This document shows, one piece after another, positions 20,656-30,182 of a DNA stretch of 64,000 nt; the stretch's first letter is position 1; each line of letters begins with the position of its first letter. The position numbers and the translations under genes are program-made. The notes under the pieces were generated by a model. It ran no database searches, had not been told where the DNA came from, and saw only the letters and a program-made list of their open reading frames with translations. Location: the NCBI RefSeq assembly GCF_016892765.1, contig NZ_JAFEMD010000024.1, forward strand, positions 21,721 to 85,720, given 5' to 3'. This DNA is from Microvirga arvi. GTDB taxonomy: Bacteria > Pseudomonadota > Alphaproteobacteria > Rhizobiales > Beijerinckiaceae.

Positions 20656-21030
20656 GGAGCGCTCCAAGCTACACTCAGCAGGCTGCACAGCAACCCGCGG
20701 GCGCTTTCTTAACCAACTCTGGGTGGGCCAGAGGGTCGGGAACTGTGCCGATCACGGCTTGGTTAATCGTTCCCGGAAGGGCCTCGCCCGCCCCGTAAAC
20801 TGGAATTCAATGTCCATCTGTGATCATGAGCGCTGAGAGACCTTCTCAAGGTACGAAGTGGGCTTCGCAGCGCACCTTGAGTGGAGCAGGGTTGGCCTGC
20901 TGCGGCATTCTTTCAACCTCCACCCGTAGAGATCGCACCGGCGAGCGGAGGTCTTGACAGCTTCCTGCAACCCCTTTGCACGTCAGACCGCGATACCGAC
21001 TGCGTCTGTGGCCCGGGTTCATGATTCGAT
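20656..21030. other. No gene seen
   Basis: Between fdxA and the NTF2-like gene, both on the minus strand. It presumably carries the fdxA promoter. No palindrome of the recurrent type is seen. Confidence 0.4.
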
Positions 21031-21423
21031 TTACCCGTGCATCAGCTCCGACGACTGCCAGGCTAGAAGCCTCCATATTTGGCCACGCTCTCGCCACACT
21101 CGCATATTCCTGTGAAGAAATACGTCCTGCTCCAAGCCGATGCGAGCGTGTCCACGCATTAACCCGACGAGGATTACTAAGTCGCCGTCAACTCGGTAAT
21201 CCGTTTCTGTAAGGTCAAGATCGATGGAGTAGGTAAGATCGTGGGAGCGAACAGCAGTGATGTAGGATTGCTTATCAAAGATTTTCCCCCTGTTGCTGAT
21301 ATAGATGAACTTGTCATCCAGTATGAGCGCCATGGCATCGGCGTCATTGGTGCGGATGGCTTGAAGGCGGACTTGCTCCAGATGCCTTACGGACTCAAGA
21401 GCGGTCTGATCCGGATTGCTCAT
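21031..21423 (-). CDS. DUF4440 / NTF2-like (SnoaL fold) protein
   Basis: A 130-residue protein of the cone-shaped NTF2 fold: an N-terminal helix (VRHLEQVRLQAIRTNDADAM), then ALILDDKFIYISNRGKIFDK and the strands ending HRNMRVWRERGQIWRLLAWQ. Members are small-molecule binding proteins or enzymes of varied function. AGGAG precedes the ATG. It lies 57 bp downstream of the Rieske reductase gene and is probably in its operon. Confidence 0.85.
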   Translation of the reverse strand: MSNPDQTALESVRHLEQVRLQAIRTNDADAMALILDDKFIYISNRGKIFDKQSYITAVRSHDLTYSIDLDLTETDYRVDGDLVILVGLMRGHARIGLEQDVFLHRNMRVWRERGQIWRLLAWQSSELMHG

Positions 21424-21480
21424 TGTGGCTCCTGAATAATGTCACTTCGCGAATCTGGCCAACCCAAGATCGGACTTCCG

Positions 21481-23046
21481 CTATCTTCGGTTAGCCATCA
21501 CTTGCTCGAACTCGACTTCCGCCTGTACCCCTTCGAGGTCCCTGTGGACGACCGCCACTGCCAATTTCTCGTTGCTGCGCCGATACGTAATCGTGCAATC
21601 CCTCGCGGCAAGCTGACCTTCTACGTCTACCGTGTCCCATCGCTTGGCATGGCCGACATAGCCTAGACTGAAGTCATACTGTTCGGTCCAGAAGAACGGA
21701 ACGCAGTCGAAGCGTTCGCGCTGCCCGAGAATATTGCGCGCTGCAGTCTGACCTTGGCGCTCGGCCACGACCCAATGCTCGACGCGGATGTTCTCGCCCG
21801 TGAGCCGATCCGGCCAGCGCGCGATATCGCCGGCCGCGAAAATGCCCGGTGCGCTCGTCTGTAGGTACGCATCCACCGTGACGCCTCGATCGATAGCAAG
21901 GCCTGCCTGCTCCGCTAGGGCAAGGGCCGGTCTCACACCGATTCCTACGACTATGAGATCGGCATTGAGCCTTCCTCCGCTGGCCAACGTGACGCCTTGC
22001 TCGTCGATTGACCTCACCGTCGTCTCAAGGTGGAAGACCACTCCGTGGTCTTCGTGCAACCTGCGTACAAAGGTGCCGACCTCGGCTCCGAGCACACGTT
22101 CCATAGGGATCCTGTCCGGCGCGACCACATGTACCTCAACGTCGCGCGCGCGGAGGGATGCTGCCACCTCCAGCCCGATAAAGCTCGCGCCGATCACCAC
22201 GGCCTGCCGTGAGCTGTGAGTCTTGGTGACTAGGGCACGGCTGTCAGCCAATGTGCGCAAATAAAGCACGTGGGAAAGGTCGGCGCCCGGCACATCAAGC
22301 CGTACCGGCTCGGCACCGGTGGCGAGGAGCAGCGCGTCATATGGATGGCTGCTGCCGTCCACGAGATGCACGGCGCTCGCGCCTGGATCAATTGTGGCAA
22401 CGCGCGCATTCAACTTCAGGTCGATATCGTTCCGCTCGTAGAACTTCAATGGCCGCAGGGGGTTGGATGCATCCGACGCGGTGCCGGCGAGAAAGCCCTT
22501 TGACAGATTGGGCCGGTCGCAAGGAACTGAACTGTCTGCACTCAGTATAGTGAGGCGGCCAGAATAGCCCTCACGCCGCAGCATTTCCGCGGCTGCGTTG
22601 CCCGCGGCGCCGCCGCCCACGATCACGACGGATTTCGGCATGCCAGGCGCAACAAAGGCTGGCGCCCGGACAGTACGTTCGAGCTTTTCCTTAACATAAA
22701 CGACATTGTGTTGCCGTTCGACGCGCCAGCAGGAGACAGGATTCAATGCGGGAGCGCGCAAAGCCGCGCCAGTACGCAGGCAGAAAGCAGCATGATGCCA
22801 CGGGCAGCGGACCGTATGGCCGACGAGCAAGCCGTCCGTAAGAGGGGCTCCGTAGTGCGTGCAGACAGCGCCTATCGCGAATACCTCAGCACCACGCCGC
22901 GCCAGCACCACAGCGTCCCCCCCGACATGACCTGCGAGCATGTCACCGTCTTCCAGATCATCGAATGCAACACCCTGGGCAAGATCTGGATCACTGGAAC
23001 TTGCATGATTGGCTTTCACCTGGTCGAGCAGATTATATGTTCCCAT
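21481..23046 (-). CDS. Rieske-domain FAD-dependent pyridine nucleotide-disulfide reductase
   Basis: A 521-residue fusion. An N-terminal Rieske 2Fe-2S domain (CTHYGAPL and CPWHHAAF, about residues 60-95) is followed by a NAD(P)H/FAD reductase with [20 protein letters not shown] for FAD, VIGASFIGLEVAASLR for NAD(P)H, and IFAAGDIARW near the second FAD motif. This is the AIFL/Nfrl-like layout and suggests electron transfer from NAD(P)H to a ferredoxin or monooxygenase. The start at 23046 was chosen because GGGAGA lies upstream; a frame to 23076 lacks one. Palindrome copy 4 lies about 245 bp upstream. Confidence 0.92.
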   Translation of the reverse strand: MGTYNLLDQVKANHASSSDPDLAQGVAFDDLEDGDMLAGHVGGDAVVLARRGAEVFAIGAVCTHYGAPLTDGLLVGHTVRCPWHHAAFCLRTGAALRAPALNPVSCWRVERQHNVVYVKEKLERTVRAPAFVAPGMPKSVVIVGGGAAGNAAAEMLRREGYSGRLTILSADSSVPCDRPNLSKGFLAGTASDASNPLRPLKFYERNDIDLKLNARVATIDPGASAVHLVDGSSHPYDALLLATGAEPVRLDVPGADLSHVLYLRTLADSRALVTKTHSSRQAVVIGASFIGLEVAASLRARDVEVHVVAPDRIPMERVLGAEVGTFVRRLHEDHGVVFHLETTVRSIDEQGVTLASGGRLNADLIVVGIGVRPALALAEQAGLAIDRGVTVDAYLQTSAPGIFAAGDIARWPDRLTGENIRVEHWVVAERQGQTAARNILGQRERFDCVPFFWTEQYDFSLGYVGHAKRWDTVDVEGQLAARDCTITYRRSNEKLAVAVVHRDLEGVQAEVEFEQVMANRR

Positions 23047-23287
23047 GATCGATCTCCCGAACTCCCTGGTGTGCACTTTAGGCGCGAGAAGGCACTAGGC
23101 GATCAGTATGCAGGCGCCTGTAAGGAGATGAGCACCCTCGTTAACTTAATCTTCGTCAGGCAAGCTCTTCCTACCCTCGGCGTGAGGCCTCTTCGGCCAT
23201 GACCTGCGCTCGTCCCGGTCGATTCAATGTGGCCTTGGAGAGCACCCGCGTTGCGCACCATAATCATCATCGACCTGCTTACCTCGA

Positions 23288-23311
23288 GTGACAAACGAAT
23301 TTGCTTGTCAC
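23288..23311 (-). promoter_or_regulatory. Recurrent palindrome, copy 4, with extended dyad
   Basis: Read toward the reductase gene the core (23307-23292) is CAAGCAAATTCGTTTG. Here the dyad is longer: GTGACAA and TTGTCAC, exact complements, are spaced by 10 bp. It is the strongest single operator candidate in the window. Confidence 0.6.
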
Positions 23312-23515
23312 ATTGAAGCAACATTATTGGTGGGTATCGCGGAGGAGGCCTGAGCGGACCTTGGCACAAGATCGCCAGTTAGAGCGACGCTATCCTTGAC
23401 CATGTCACCCGCCGGGTCAGGTCTCACAGGCTCGGCAACTGATCCTCTCCACTTGAATACCGTGGAGATGGCTGCTGCTCGAAGCGAAGGGCCAGGAGCC
23501 GCACGGCATTGTCCT

Positions 23516-23716
23516 TTAATGCTTGGGATTGCCGGGCTCAACCTGGCAATCCCGATATGTCTCCCTGGCAACCCATGCAGCGAAGCCGAGAACCGCTGCA
23601 CCGTAGACGGTGAGGACCCTCCCGGACTCTATCGTCATCGCCCCGAGACTCCCGAGCATCATGCACACGCCACCGAACTGAATGGCTGCGATGGTGATTG
23701 CGCGAAGGCGCGCCAT
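23516..23716 (-). CDS. Small two-helix membrane protein
   Basis: A 66-residue protein with two hydrophobic helices (about residues 8-28 and 34-50) and a short hydrophilic tail. GGGAGGGC precedes the ATG. It begins 17 bp after the stop of the CBS protein gene at 23734, so the two are likely to be co-transcribed. Not recognised. Confidence 0.6.
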   Translation of the reverse strand: MARLRAITIAAIQFGGVCMMLGSLGAMTIESGRVLTVYGAAVLGFAAWVARETYRDCQVEPGNPKH

Positions 23717-23733
23717 CGGATTGCCCTCCCGAC

Positions 23734-24654
23734 TCAGGAAACGGAGCGAGGTCGCAGAACCAGCCGGTCCTGGATCGCGCGGACTCCTGGCGTGTTCTCG
23801 GCCGCAACGAGGATCGCCTCACGCTCGGCCCCGGATTCCACGAGCCCTGCAATGTCCGCATTCCCTCGATGCACCGAGATGTTGATAAGCCGGTGAGAGG
23901 GGGATAGCGCCTTCACGCGCTCCATAAGGTCCCGCAGGATGGCATCATCCGTGTGAGGTTCCGCAAACAGGCGGGGCCGGTGGCGAGCCAGGGCCTTGAT
24001 CAGATCACTGCGGCTGACGATGCCGACGAGGACGTCCCCCCGAACGACGGGGAGCCGCTTGAGACGCCGCCGCTCCATGATGTCAGCGACGTCCGCGAGA
24101 GTCATGTGCTCGGCGGCGGTGACGATCCGCGATGTCAGGACGTGCTGGGCCTTGCGGCCATGCGTCCGGACGTAATCGGATGCAGTCGCCTGCGCATCAG
24201 GAAATACCTTGTGCCACCAGGACCGACGGCGCTCGGTTCCGATCTCGGCTCGGCGAATCAGGTCCGTTTCGCTCACGATGCCAACAAGGCGCCCATCGAT
24301 GCCAACCACCGGCACCGAACTGATCCTCTTGCCGGCTAGGATGCTGGCGATCTCGCTGACCGGGGTTGCTGTGGAGACGGAAATCACGTCACGCGTCATG
24401 ACATCGGCAACGGTCATGGGGTGCGCCGACCGGCCGTTCCTTTGTGACGCGTCGGGTGCGGCGGCTGGATGTTGAGCCGCGTGTTTCTTGCCGCTGGGAT
24501 CGGCTCCCTGATGCCGGCTGCTGATAGTTTCCCGTCTCAAGCGCCATGGCCAGAGCGTGATGCGGCTGGTGCCATTCGGGGCAGGGGAGCTGTCGAGAGG
24601 CAGCAGAAGATGTGGGGATAGCGGCTCATGCGTCCGACGAGAGTTTACGTCCAT
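23734..24654 (-). CDS. CBS-domain protein with C-terminal BON domain
   Basis: A 306-residue protein. After a basic, disordered N-terminal 80 residues come two CBS motifs (MTVADVMTRDVISVSTATPV onward, and TSRIVTAAEHMTLADVADIM onward) separated by an RRRSWWHKVF helix, then a BON-like domain (ILRDLMERVKALSPSHRLIN to the end) thought to bind membranes or hydrophobic partners. The start at 24654 follows AAGGAAG; a frame reaching 24915 has non-coding-like sequence. It is a paralogue of the CBS-BON protein at 47384, which shares the RRSWW insert. Confidence 0.87.
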   Translation of the reverse strand: MDVNSRRTHEPLSPHLLLPLDSSPAPNGTSRITLWPWRLRRETISSRHQGADPSGKKHAAQHPAAAPDASQRNGRSAHPMTVADVMTRDVISVSTATPVSEIASILAGKRISSVPVVGIDGRLVGIVSETDLIRRAEIGTERRRSWWHKVFPDAQATASDYVRTHGRKAQHVLTSRIVTAAEHMTLADVADIMERRRLKRLPVVRGDVLVGIVSRSDLIKALARHRPRLFAEPHTDDAILRDLMERVKALSPSHRLINISVHRGNADIAGLVESGAEREAILVAAENTPGVRAIQDRLVLRPRSVS

Positions 24655-25095
24655 GTCTTCTTCCTTCGCGTGGCGCGGCATGCAGGGTTCAGGACAGACC
24701 TGACCGGGCGCAAGCCGCGATGACCCTTGGGAAAGGGTGCAGGGTGTTTGAGGTTGTTCAGGAAACGTCATTCCCCGAATGGCGGGCCTCCGGATGCGGG
24801 CAGGCCGGCCTTCGGGGTTCAGTGGCCTGCTTGGAGGCACCCCGTGCGAAATTGAGAAAAATGGCGCAGTGTAATCATCATGACATAGATATAAGTAGAT
24901 ACTCGGAATTTTCAAGAAACCACGGCCGCATCGAGATTATTTCGAAGCTCGCATGAAGTTATTCTAAGTAAAAAATCTTTATCCCCGCTAGATATAAGTT
25001 GTTCAGGAACTCTCCACTAATGAGGAGCGCCCAAGTCCAAGCCGGGCAGGGTTTGTCACGCGGAGAAGGGCAGCCCGGGCGCTGTTAGGGTCGGC
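24655..25095. other. Intergenic, AT-rich at 24860-25000
   Basis: Upstream region of the CBS-BON gene. The part around 24880-24990 is clearly AT-rich and may hold its promoter. No gene supported. Confidence 0.4.
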
Positions 25096-25260
25096 TCAGG
25101 TGCCCTCCGCCGCGATCGCTTGGCCGACGCTGATCCAATGCCTGAGCCGGCCTGCATCCTGCCGGTTGAACGCTGCTCGTCGCTTGAGGTCGTCGAATGA
25201 ATCGCCGGGACGGGCACGCTCGAATAGGACCCGGGCCAATTCCTCGGCATCTGGCGGCAT
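25096..25260 (-). CDS. Small hypothetical protein (54 aa)
   Basis: The C-terminal part of a longer open frame looks coding from MPPDAEELARVLFERARPGD to the end: an amphipathic helix and a RRAAFNRQDAGRLRHWI segment that could be a small helical bundle. No clear ribosome binding site precedes the ATG at 25260, so start and reality are uncertain. Confidence 0.35.
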   Translation of the reverse strand: MPPDAEELARVLFERARPGDSFDDLKRRAAFNRQDAGRLRHWISVGQAIAAEGT

Positions 25261-25373
25261 GCTCGGGTAGTTGTGTGCAAACGACGGACGAAGTAAAAAA
25301 CCGACACAGTGCTCTCCTTTCCAATATCGCAGTCGGCGGCTGCCGAAGGGCTTTTCCCGGGCAGGACAATCCC

Positions 25374-25607
25374 TCAGGTGTGCATCCGTTGGCCGTAGTC
25401 CCGTGCGATCTTGCTGACTTGGCTGGAGCTCAGGCCCAACCGGCAAGCAATGGTCGCGTAGTTAAGGCCTTGTGCCTTCAGCTGCATGATATACTCGCAG
25501 CGCTTGTTGACCTCAGCCTGACGCCTGGCTCGCTCCTCGGGCGTCGAGACCCGATAGCTCAACGATTTCTTTTTCGATTCTTTGCTCATCTCACTCAGCT
25601 GACCCAT
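25374..25607 (-). CDS. Small helix-turn-helix protein
   Basis: A 77-residue protein: a lysine/arginine-rich start (SKESKKKSLSYRVSTPEERA) and a C-terminal helix-turn-helix (LKAQGLNYATIACRLGLSSS then QVSKIARDYG), resembling homeodomain-like or sigma-region-4 modules. It may bind DNA. Start ambiguous between two ATG codons six residues apart. Confidence 0.6.
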   Translation of the reverse strand: MGQLSEMSKESKKKSLSYRVSTPEERARRQAEVNKRCEYIMQLKAQGLNYATIACRLGLSSSQVSKIARDYGQRMHT

Positions 25608-26169
25608 CGTGAGGTTACGGTCATAGAAGGATTTGGCTTCCCGCCCTCGCCAATGCGGTGCGGCAGGCCGACAAAGCCGGAGCCGATCAGCAGTCGGATC
25701 TCTTCACTCGGATTGTTTGGAAAGCCTCAGGAGCCCCGGATCCACGCGCCCAAACGGCGGGACACGGGGTTAGTGTCCTGCGATCAGAGTTCCGGCGTGG
25801 CAGAGGCCACGGATATATGCTGAGAGCCACATCATGATAGGATCAACTTAGGCCGATCGGCTGTTTTGTCAAATGATGCTTTCCGACGCAGTCGTTCAAC
25901 TTGACATTGGCGACCCTACAGCCGACCTTAGTTGTGCGATGAACACATTCCGCACCATTTCTACTTTGCGTGCAGGCCGCCTGAAGACGGGAGCCTGAGC
26001 CCCGGACGTCATGTCGAGTCCGGGGATGAGTGCTCAAAATCAGAATTCGTCCATCGATTAACTCTTTCAGCTGCAGCGCGGATTGATCCGCCTGCGGACG
26101 AATTCTCTCGCAGCCACAAGCCAATCGTCAGGAACGGCACGCTCGTTGGAGCGGCTGAATGGTGAAGTC
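25608..26169. other. No gene seen
   Basis: Over 500 bp without a supported frame. Open frames at 25843-26124 (minus) and 25932-26165 (plus) overlap each other and have no motif. Confidence 0.4.
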
Positions 26170-26358
26170 ATGTCAATTGCCATCTTCGCAACGTTCGTCA
26201 CGCTGACGATCGTACAACTCGTGTTCTGGGAGACACTCGGCGGGACGCTCGGTTTCGCAGCATCGGTGAGCGTGTTGGGGCTTTCCGCATCGCTTTCGCT
26301 GATCCTGGCGGCCTATGTCGCCGCGACACACGCATTTGGGCGGGAACAACACCGGTAA
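26170..26358 (+). CDS. Small two-helix membrane protein (62 aa)
   Basis: Starts MSIAIFATFVTLTIVQLVFW and contains two hydrophobic helices, ending in a short charged tail. The upstream ribosome site is weak (GGTGA). It precedes two small genes on the same strand, so it may be in one operon with them. Not recognised. Confidence 0.5.
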   Translation: MSIAIFATFVTLTIVQLVFWETLGGTLGFAASVSVLGLSASLSLILAAYVAATHAFGREQHR

Positions 26359-26393
26359 TCCCTTGTCGCAGCCCAACATCGAGGAAATCTATC

Positions 26394-26585
26394 ATGCATC
26401 GTCATGATCGCCGAGCTGTGTGCAAAACCTGCAAACGCAATCTGCCGCGGGCTGCCGTGCGATGTCCCTGGTGCGCCTACGGGATCGACCCCAGGCGCGG
26501 TGAGCACACCACAGAGAACTGGATGCCATTGACCGGCAACGGCCAGAGCCGTGAGCGGCCGGTCACCCGAATTCTCGAATCGTAA
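26394..26585 (+). CDS. Small zinc-ribbon protein
   Basis: A 63-residue protein with CKTCKRNLPRAAVRCPWC, two CxxC pairs that would hold one zinc ion. GAGGAAA precedes the ATG. It lies between a small membrane protein and the hibernation factor, 21 bp before the latter, which suggests a role linked to ribosomes or stress. Function unknown. Confidence 0.65.
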   Translation: MHRHDRRAVCKTCKRNLPRAAVRCPWCAYGIDPRRGEHTTENWMPLTGNGQSRERPVTRILES

Positions 26586-26606
26586 TCAACCGAAAGGACT
26601 ATACCA

Positions 26607-26954
26607 ATGATGAGCAACAATCTCAGCTCCCCAATCCGGATCAACGGGTTCCAGATCGATCTTGGAGACGCGCTGCCTCAACATGTTCAAGAGAGGCTGC
26701 TAACGACGACTGAGACGTACTTCCAGGAGCTGAAGCACGCAAGCGTCGGATTCCGTCGCGAGGGTCAATCGTATTGTTGTACGATCAATATCCAGGTCAG
26801 CAACTTCCGGATCATGATCGGTGAGGCGTCAGCACCCGACTGCTATCGAGCTTTCGACCTGGCGCTTGAAAAGGTTGCGGTGCAACTTAGGAGAAGGAAG
26901 CGTCGTCTCGACGGTGCCGTACGCGAGGAAGTCCGGGCAGGAGCCACCGCGTAA
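26607..26954 (+). CDS. Ribosome hibernation promoting factor family protein (HPF/RaiA)
   Basis: A 115-residue protein of the short HPF/YfiA type. RINGFQIDLGDALPQHVQER is the first strand and helix, CTINIQVSNFRIMIGEASAP the central strands, and CYRAFDLALEKVAVQLRRRK followed by basic residues the last helix, which contacts 16S rRNA. These proteins sit in the decoding channel and silence ribosomes in stationary phase. A strong hairpin terminator follows. Confidence 0.85.
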   Translation: MMSNNLSSPIRINGFQIDLGDALPQHVQERLLTTTETYFQELKHASVGFRREGQSYCCTINIQVSNFRIMIGEASAPDCYRAFDLALEKVAVQLRRRKRRLDGAVREEVRAGATA

Positions 26955-26982
26955 CCAAGAACCATCGCGTAACCACAAGGAA

Positions 26983-27004
26983 GGGCCGGAGTTTACTCCG
27001 GCCC
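26983..27004. terminator. Terminator between hpf-like and rnk-like genes
   Basis: Perfect stem GGGCCGGAG/CTCCGGCCC with a TTTA loop. It lies between two convergent genes and can serve both strands. Confidence 0.7.
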
Positions 27005-27046
27005 TGCTGTTCAGGCGAGCAATTTAAGATGGATGTGAATACTTGG

Positions 27047-27478
27047 TCAGGGCTGGGCCGAGACGTCCTTCTGGCGTGCTTCAGGGTGACCGATCACCCG
27101 GATAACCCGCAGCGTCCACCATTCGCCGGTTGCCCCACGCCAATGCATCGACTGCCCTTCCGCCAGGCCGATCAACGCGGAGCCGAGAGGCGACAATACG
27201 GAAATTCTGCCGATCCCCTGGTCTTCTTCGCCGGGGTAGACGAGGGTAGCCCGTCGGACCTGGTCTGTGATCCCGTCCTGGAAATCAAAGACCGAATGCA
27301 TGGAGATGACATTCTCCGTCAGGTTTGAGGGACTGACGACCTTTGCCCGGTCGAGCTCAGCCTCCAGCCACTGCGCTGATGGCGGCACTCGTCGTATCCG
27401 CATGCCAGCTGAGGCGATCCTTCGAAGTCGGGCATGATCAGCCGTGGAAATGATGACGGACACGTCTGACAAAGACAC
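27047..27478 (-). CDS. Rnk/GreA C-terminal-domain protein, paralogue 1
   Basis: A 143-residue protein starting at GTG after AGGAGAAG. The first 50 residues are a short helical arm; the rest is the GreA/GreB C-terminal FKBP-like domain with RRATLVYPGEEDQGIGRISV and LSPLGSALIGLAEGQSMHW. The family (Rnk) binds RNA polymerase near the secondary channel but lacks the long coiled coil of GreA. It is one of five such genes within 9.2 kb. Confidence 0.88.
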   Translation of the reverse strand: MSLSDVSVIISTADHARLRRIASAGMRIRRVPPSAQWLEAELDRAKVVSPSNLTENVISMHSVFDFQDGITDQVRRATLVYPGEEDQGIGRISVLSPLGSALIGLAEGQSMHWRGATGEWWTLRVIRVIGHPEARQKDVSAQP

Positions 27479-27999
27479 TTTCTTCTCCTGAAATCCATTT
27501 CAGCGCCGAGCGGATCTTCCGCCCGGAATATACACTGGTGGCCATACGGATCTGAGCGCGGCGTCTAACGCCTGACTTAGGGTTGATGATGGACGAGAAC
27601 CCCGGGCGCAGGACGCGCGCCTTGCACTCGTGCTCAAGAGCCTGAGGGAAGGTGGGCCGTTCTAGCGGTCGGATGGAAAGGTCTCGTGAGCCTCGACATG
27701 GCACCCTTAACATAAGCTGGAACGACAGCAATTCACGAAAGCAGCCTGTTCCGAGCCTTGATCCGCCACTTCAGGAAGCCCTTAAGGATAGCCATTGGCG
27801 CCAGCTTGAACTTACCTTTCAGGTCCGCGTTGGTGTCATGCCATGACCGCACAGACGATCTTGCAGCGATTGCTCTACCGAGCAGGCCTCCTTCAAACGG
27901 GCACGTAAGCCCGTGACGGCACCAACGCGCCGTCCGGGTCATCGCATCTCAATCCTGTTTTCCCGAAAGCATGAGGCGGCCTGAGGATTTAGGCCGGCA
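27479..27999. other. No gene seen
   Basis: Between paralogue 1 and the EIIA-like gene, transcribed divergently. Short open frames lack motifs. It must hold both promoters. Confidence 0.4.
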
Positions 28000-28566
28000 T
28001 TGGCGATGGCACCTATGACGATGGCGTCTCTGATCATGCCGGGACGCATCATTCCAAGCCTACGATCCCACAGCGCAAAGCACGTGATCGCCCAGATGAG
28101 CCGTGTTGCGGCCGAGGAGGCTTCTCTCAATTCTTACGCGGTTCTGCAGGCGATTGCTGCTCGTGGCGAGCACTCAACGTTCGGGTTCGGGCGGGGAACC
28201 GCGATCCCGCACGCCCTCCTCTCCGGTCTCAAGCAGCCTCTGGGCGTTTTTGCCCGGCTGTGGCCAGCCCAGGAGTTTGACGCGCCGGATGGCATGCCGT
28301 CGGATCTGGCATTCCTTCTCTTGAGTCCTGAGGGTGATGACTCAACGCATTTGCGGGCACTGGCCTGCGTGGTGCGGCGCTTGCGGGACCCGCTGGTGGC
28401 TGAATGCCTCAGATCAGCCGCTGACGCCGAGGCTCTTTACGCGGTGCTGACAAGCGACGTCTGGCGTGAGCCCGATGACAAACCCGGGACCGGACATTCC
28501 GCCACACCACCTGCAGGCGATTTGACAAACGGGGCAATGTGCACCACCTTTAACGTATTATGTTGA
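28000..28566 (+). CDS. PTS EIIA-type (PtsN/fructose) regulatory protein
   Basis: A 188-residue protein. The EIIA-2 domain runs from about residue 20 to 160: HSAKHVIAQMSRVAAEEASL, then FGFGRGTAIPHALLSGLKQP, where the His in AIPHALL is the phosphorylation site. LPxG-like loop and late helices are present. EIIA-Ntr proteins report nitrogen and carbon status and act on potassium transport and stress pathways. Three ATG codons lie close together (28000, 28015, 28021) and no Shine-Dalgarno sequence decides between them. The C-terminal 25 residues are not part of the domain. Confidence 0.82.
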   Translation: MAMAPMTMASLIMPGRIIPSLRSHSAKHVIAQMSRVAAEEASLNSYAVLQAIAARGEHSTFGFGRGTAIPHALLSGLKQPLGVFARLWPAQEFDAPDGMPSDLAFLLLSPEGDDSTHLRALACVVRRLRDPLVAECLRSAADAEALYAVLTSDVWREPDDKPGTGHSATPPAGDLTNGAMCTTFNVLC

Positions 28567-28922
28567 GCATCGCACAATATCATCGCGGTCTGCACCGGGC
28601 AGGCAACCTTATCGCGGGCCATTAGCCCCGAGCTCAACGCGCGTGCGCGCCCCGAGCTCGGGGCGGTCCAGGATATCTAATTCTCCAGACATCTTGTGAG
28701 GCCGGCTGCTGACGCACCCGGTGCCGCGGTATGCTTTTATTCATCTTCAAACGCATTCTCCGCATGGCGGAGAACAACGCCAGTCATCCAGCACGCCGAC
28801 AAAGCAGCCTGCGGGTGAAAGGAGCGCGTCCCGAGTCCGAGCGTCCCTCGGCAGAATTTCTGGCGAGGACGCTCAGGTCAGCACTTGCCCAGAACCACGC
28901 TGAAAGCAGAGGAGGCCGTGCC

Positions 28923-29090
28923 ATGCAGCAGTCGCCAACTGATCCAATATCCGATCCTGGAGGCCACGACACGGATCAGCCGGATGGCAAGGTTGTCCGG
29001 TTCACTCCGCGGCGACGCAGCGAGCCGGAGAGGAGCCCCGAGCCGCCAATGCCGGACGACGATGACGATCACGGACCAAGTGCAGCGTAA
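28923..29090 (+). CDS. Small acidic/basic disordered protein (55 aa)
   Basis: Starts MQQSPTDPISDPGGHDTDQP, has a KVVRFTPRRR basic patch and ends with an Asp-rich tail. GAGGAGG lies eight bases before the ATG. Charged, proline-rich and probably unstructured. It sits 37 bp before rnk paralogue 2. Function unknown. Confidence 0.55.
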   Translation: MQQSPTDPISDPGGHDTDQPDGKVVRFTPRRRSEPERSPEPPMPDDDDDHGPSAA

Positions 29091-29127
29091 CCTGCACTGG
29101 CATCCACAACAGAACAGGAGACTGAAC

Positions 29128-29556
29128 ATGACGAAGAAAACCAGCGGTGGGGCCAAACCCCGCATCACCCTGACCGCACATGACCACGGGAAGCTCTCGG
29201 TGCTCGCTAACGCGGCCGCGCACACCATGCCCGAAGTTGCAGCCGAACTCGCGGATGAGCTCGACCGTGCACATGTCCTTGCCGCAGGCCGCCATCCCGT
29301 CGACACCGTTTGCATGGGCTGCGAGGTGGATTTTCGCGACGACGTGACCGGGCGGGTGCAGACGGTGACACTCGTTTACCCGAACGAGGCCGACATTTCG
29401 AAGGGGCGCATCTCGGTGCTCACACCCATCGGGACCGCCCTGATTGGGCTCCCTGTCGGCAAGTCGATCGATTGGACCACCCGCACCGGGGTCACGAAAC
29501 GTCTGACAGTGATGCAAGTCCGCGAACCAGCCGCTGCGGAGCTCCAGCCCGCTTAA
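29128..29556 (+). CDS. Rnk/GreA C-terminal-domain protein, paralogue 2
   Basis: A 142-residue protein with helical arm AAELADELDRAHVLAAG and domain VTLVYPNEADISKGRISVLT, PIGTALIGLPVGKSIDW. Closest of the five to canonical Rnk. The start at 29128 follows AGGAGACTG. Preceded by a small disordered-protein gene and followed by speD. Confidence 0.88.
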   Translation: MTKKTSGGAKPRITLTAHDHGKLSVLANAAAHTMPEVAAELADELDRAHVLAAGRHPVDTVCMGCEVDFRDDVTGRVQTVTLVYPNEADISKGRISVLTPIGTALIGLPVGKSIDWTTRTGVTKRLTVMQVREPAAAELQPA

Positions 29557-29663
29557 ACGCACATGCCCCGTGCACGACACACGAATGATGCCCCATGCGG
29601 CCCCCGGCCGCGTGGTCCACCGTTGCCTTTTAACCGGCAGAATTCCTGCCAGCGGAGAATTGA

Positions 29664-30182
29664 ATGGAAAACACGAACCGCCTCAGCGTGATTGCCACCC
29701 CTGACCTGCGCCCGCCGGCGCACGGTTTTGAGGGCCGCTCGCGTCATGCTGAGCGGATAACACCTCTCGCGATCCTGCCCTCAACGCACCAGGCAGCTGA
29801 TGACAGCCGCCTCGACCATTTTGTTCAGCGTGATGGGCTTCTTTTCGCCGGAACGCACCTGATCGTCGATCTTTGGCACGCCTCAAACCTGGATGACCTG
29901 CCTGTCGTCGAGCAGGCGTTGCGGGATGCCGCTGATCGAGCCGGCGCGACGTTGTTGAACGTCGACCTCCATCACTTCTCGCCGAATGGCGGCATCTCCG
30001 GCGTGGCGGTTCTGGCGGAGAGCCACATCTCGATCCACACCTGGCCCGAGATCTCGTACGCGGCCGTCGACGTGTTCATGTGCGGGAACGCGCAGCCTCA
30101 CAAGGCTATCGAGGTTCTGAAGGGCGTTTTCCTGCCTGGGATGGTGACGCTCGCCGAGCATAAGCGGGGAGTGATCCTATGA
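29664..30182 (+). CDS. speD: S-adenosylmethionine decarboxylase proenzyme
   Basis: A 172-residue proenzyme that cleaves itself to form the pyruvoyl group used to decarboxylate S-adenosylmethionine for spermidine synthesis. The cleavage site is in LAESHISIHTWPE (between Glu and Ser), followed by YAAVDVFMCGNAQPHKAIEV. The bacterial short form is usually about 120-130 residues; this one carries a 45-residue N-terminal extension. The stop overlaps the speE start by four bases, so the two enzymes are translationally coupled. Confidence 0.93.
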   Translation: MENTNRLSVIATPDLRPPAHGFEGRSRHAERITPLAILPSTHQAADDSRLDHFVQRDGLLFAGTHLIVDLWHASNLDDLPVVEQALRDAADRAGATLLNVDLHHFSPNGGISGVAVLAESHISIHTWPEISYAAVDVFMCGNAQPHKAIEVLKGVFLPGMVTLAEHKRGVIL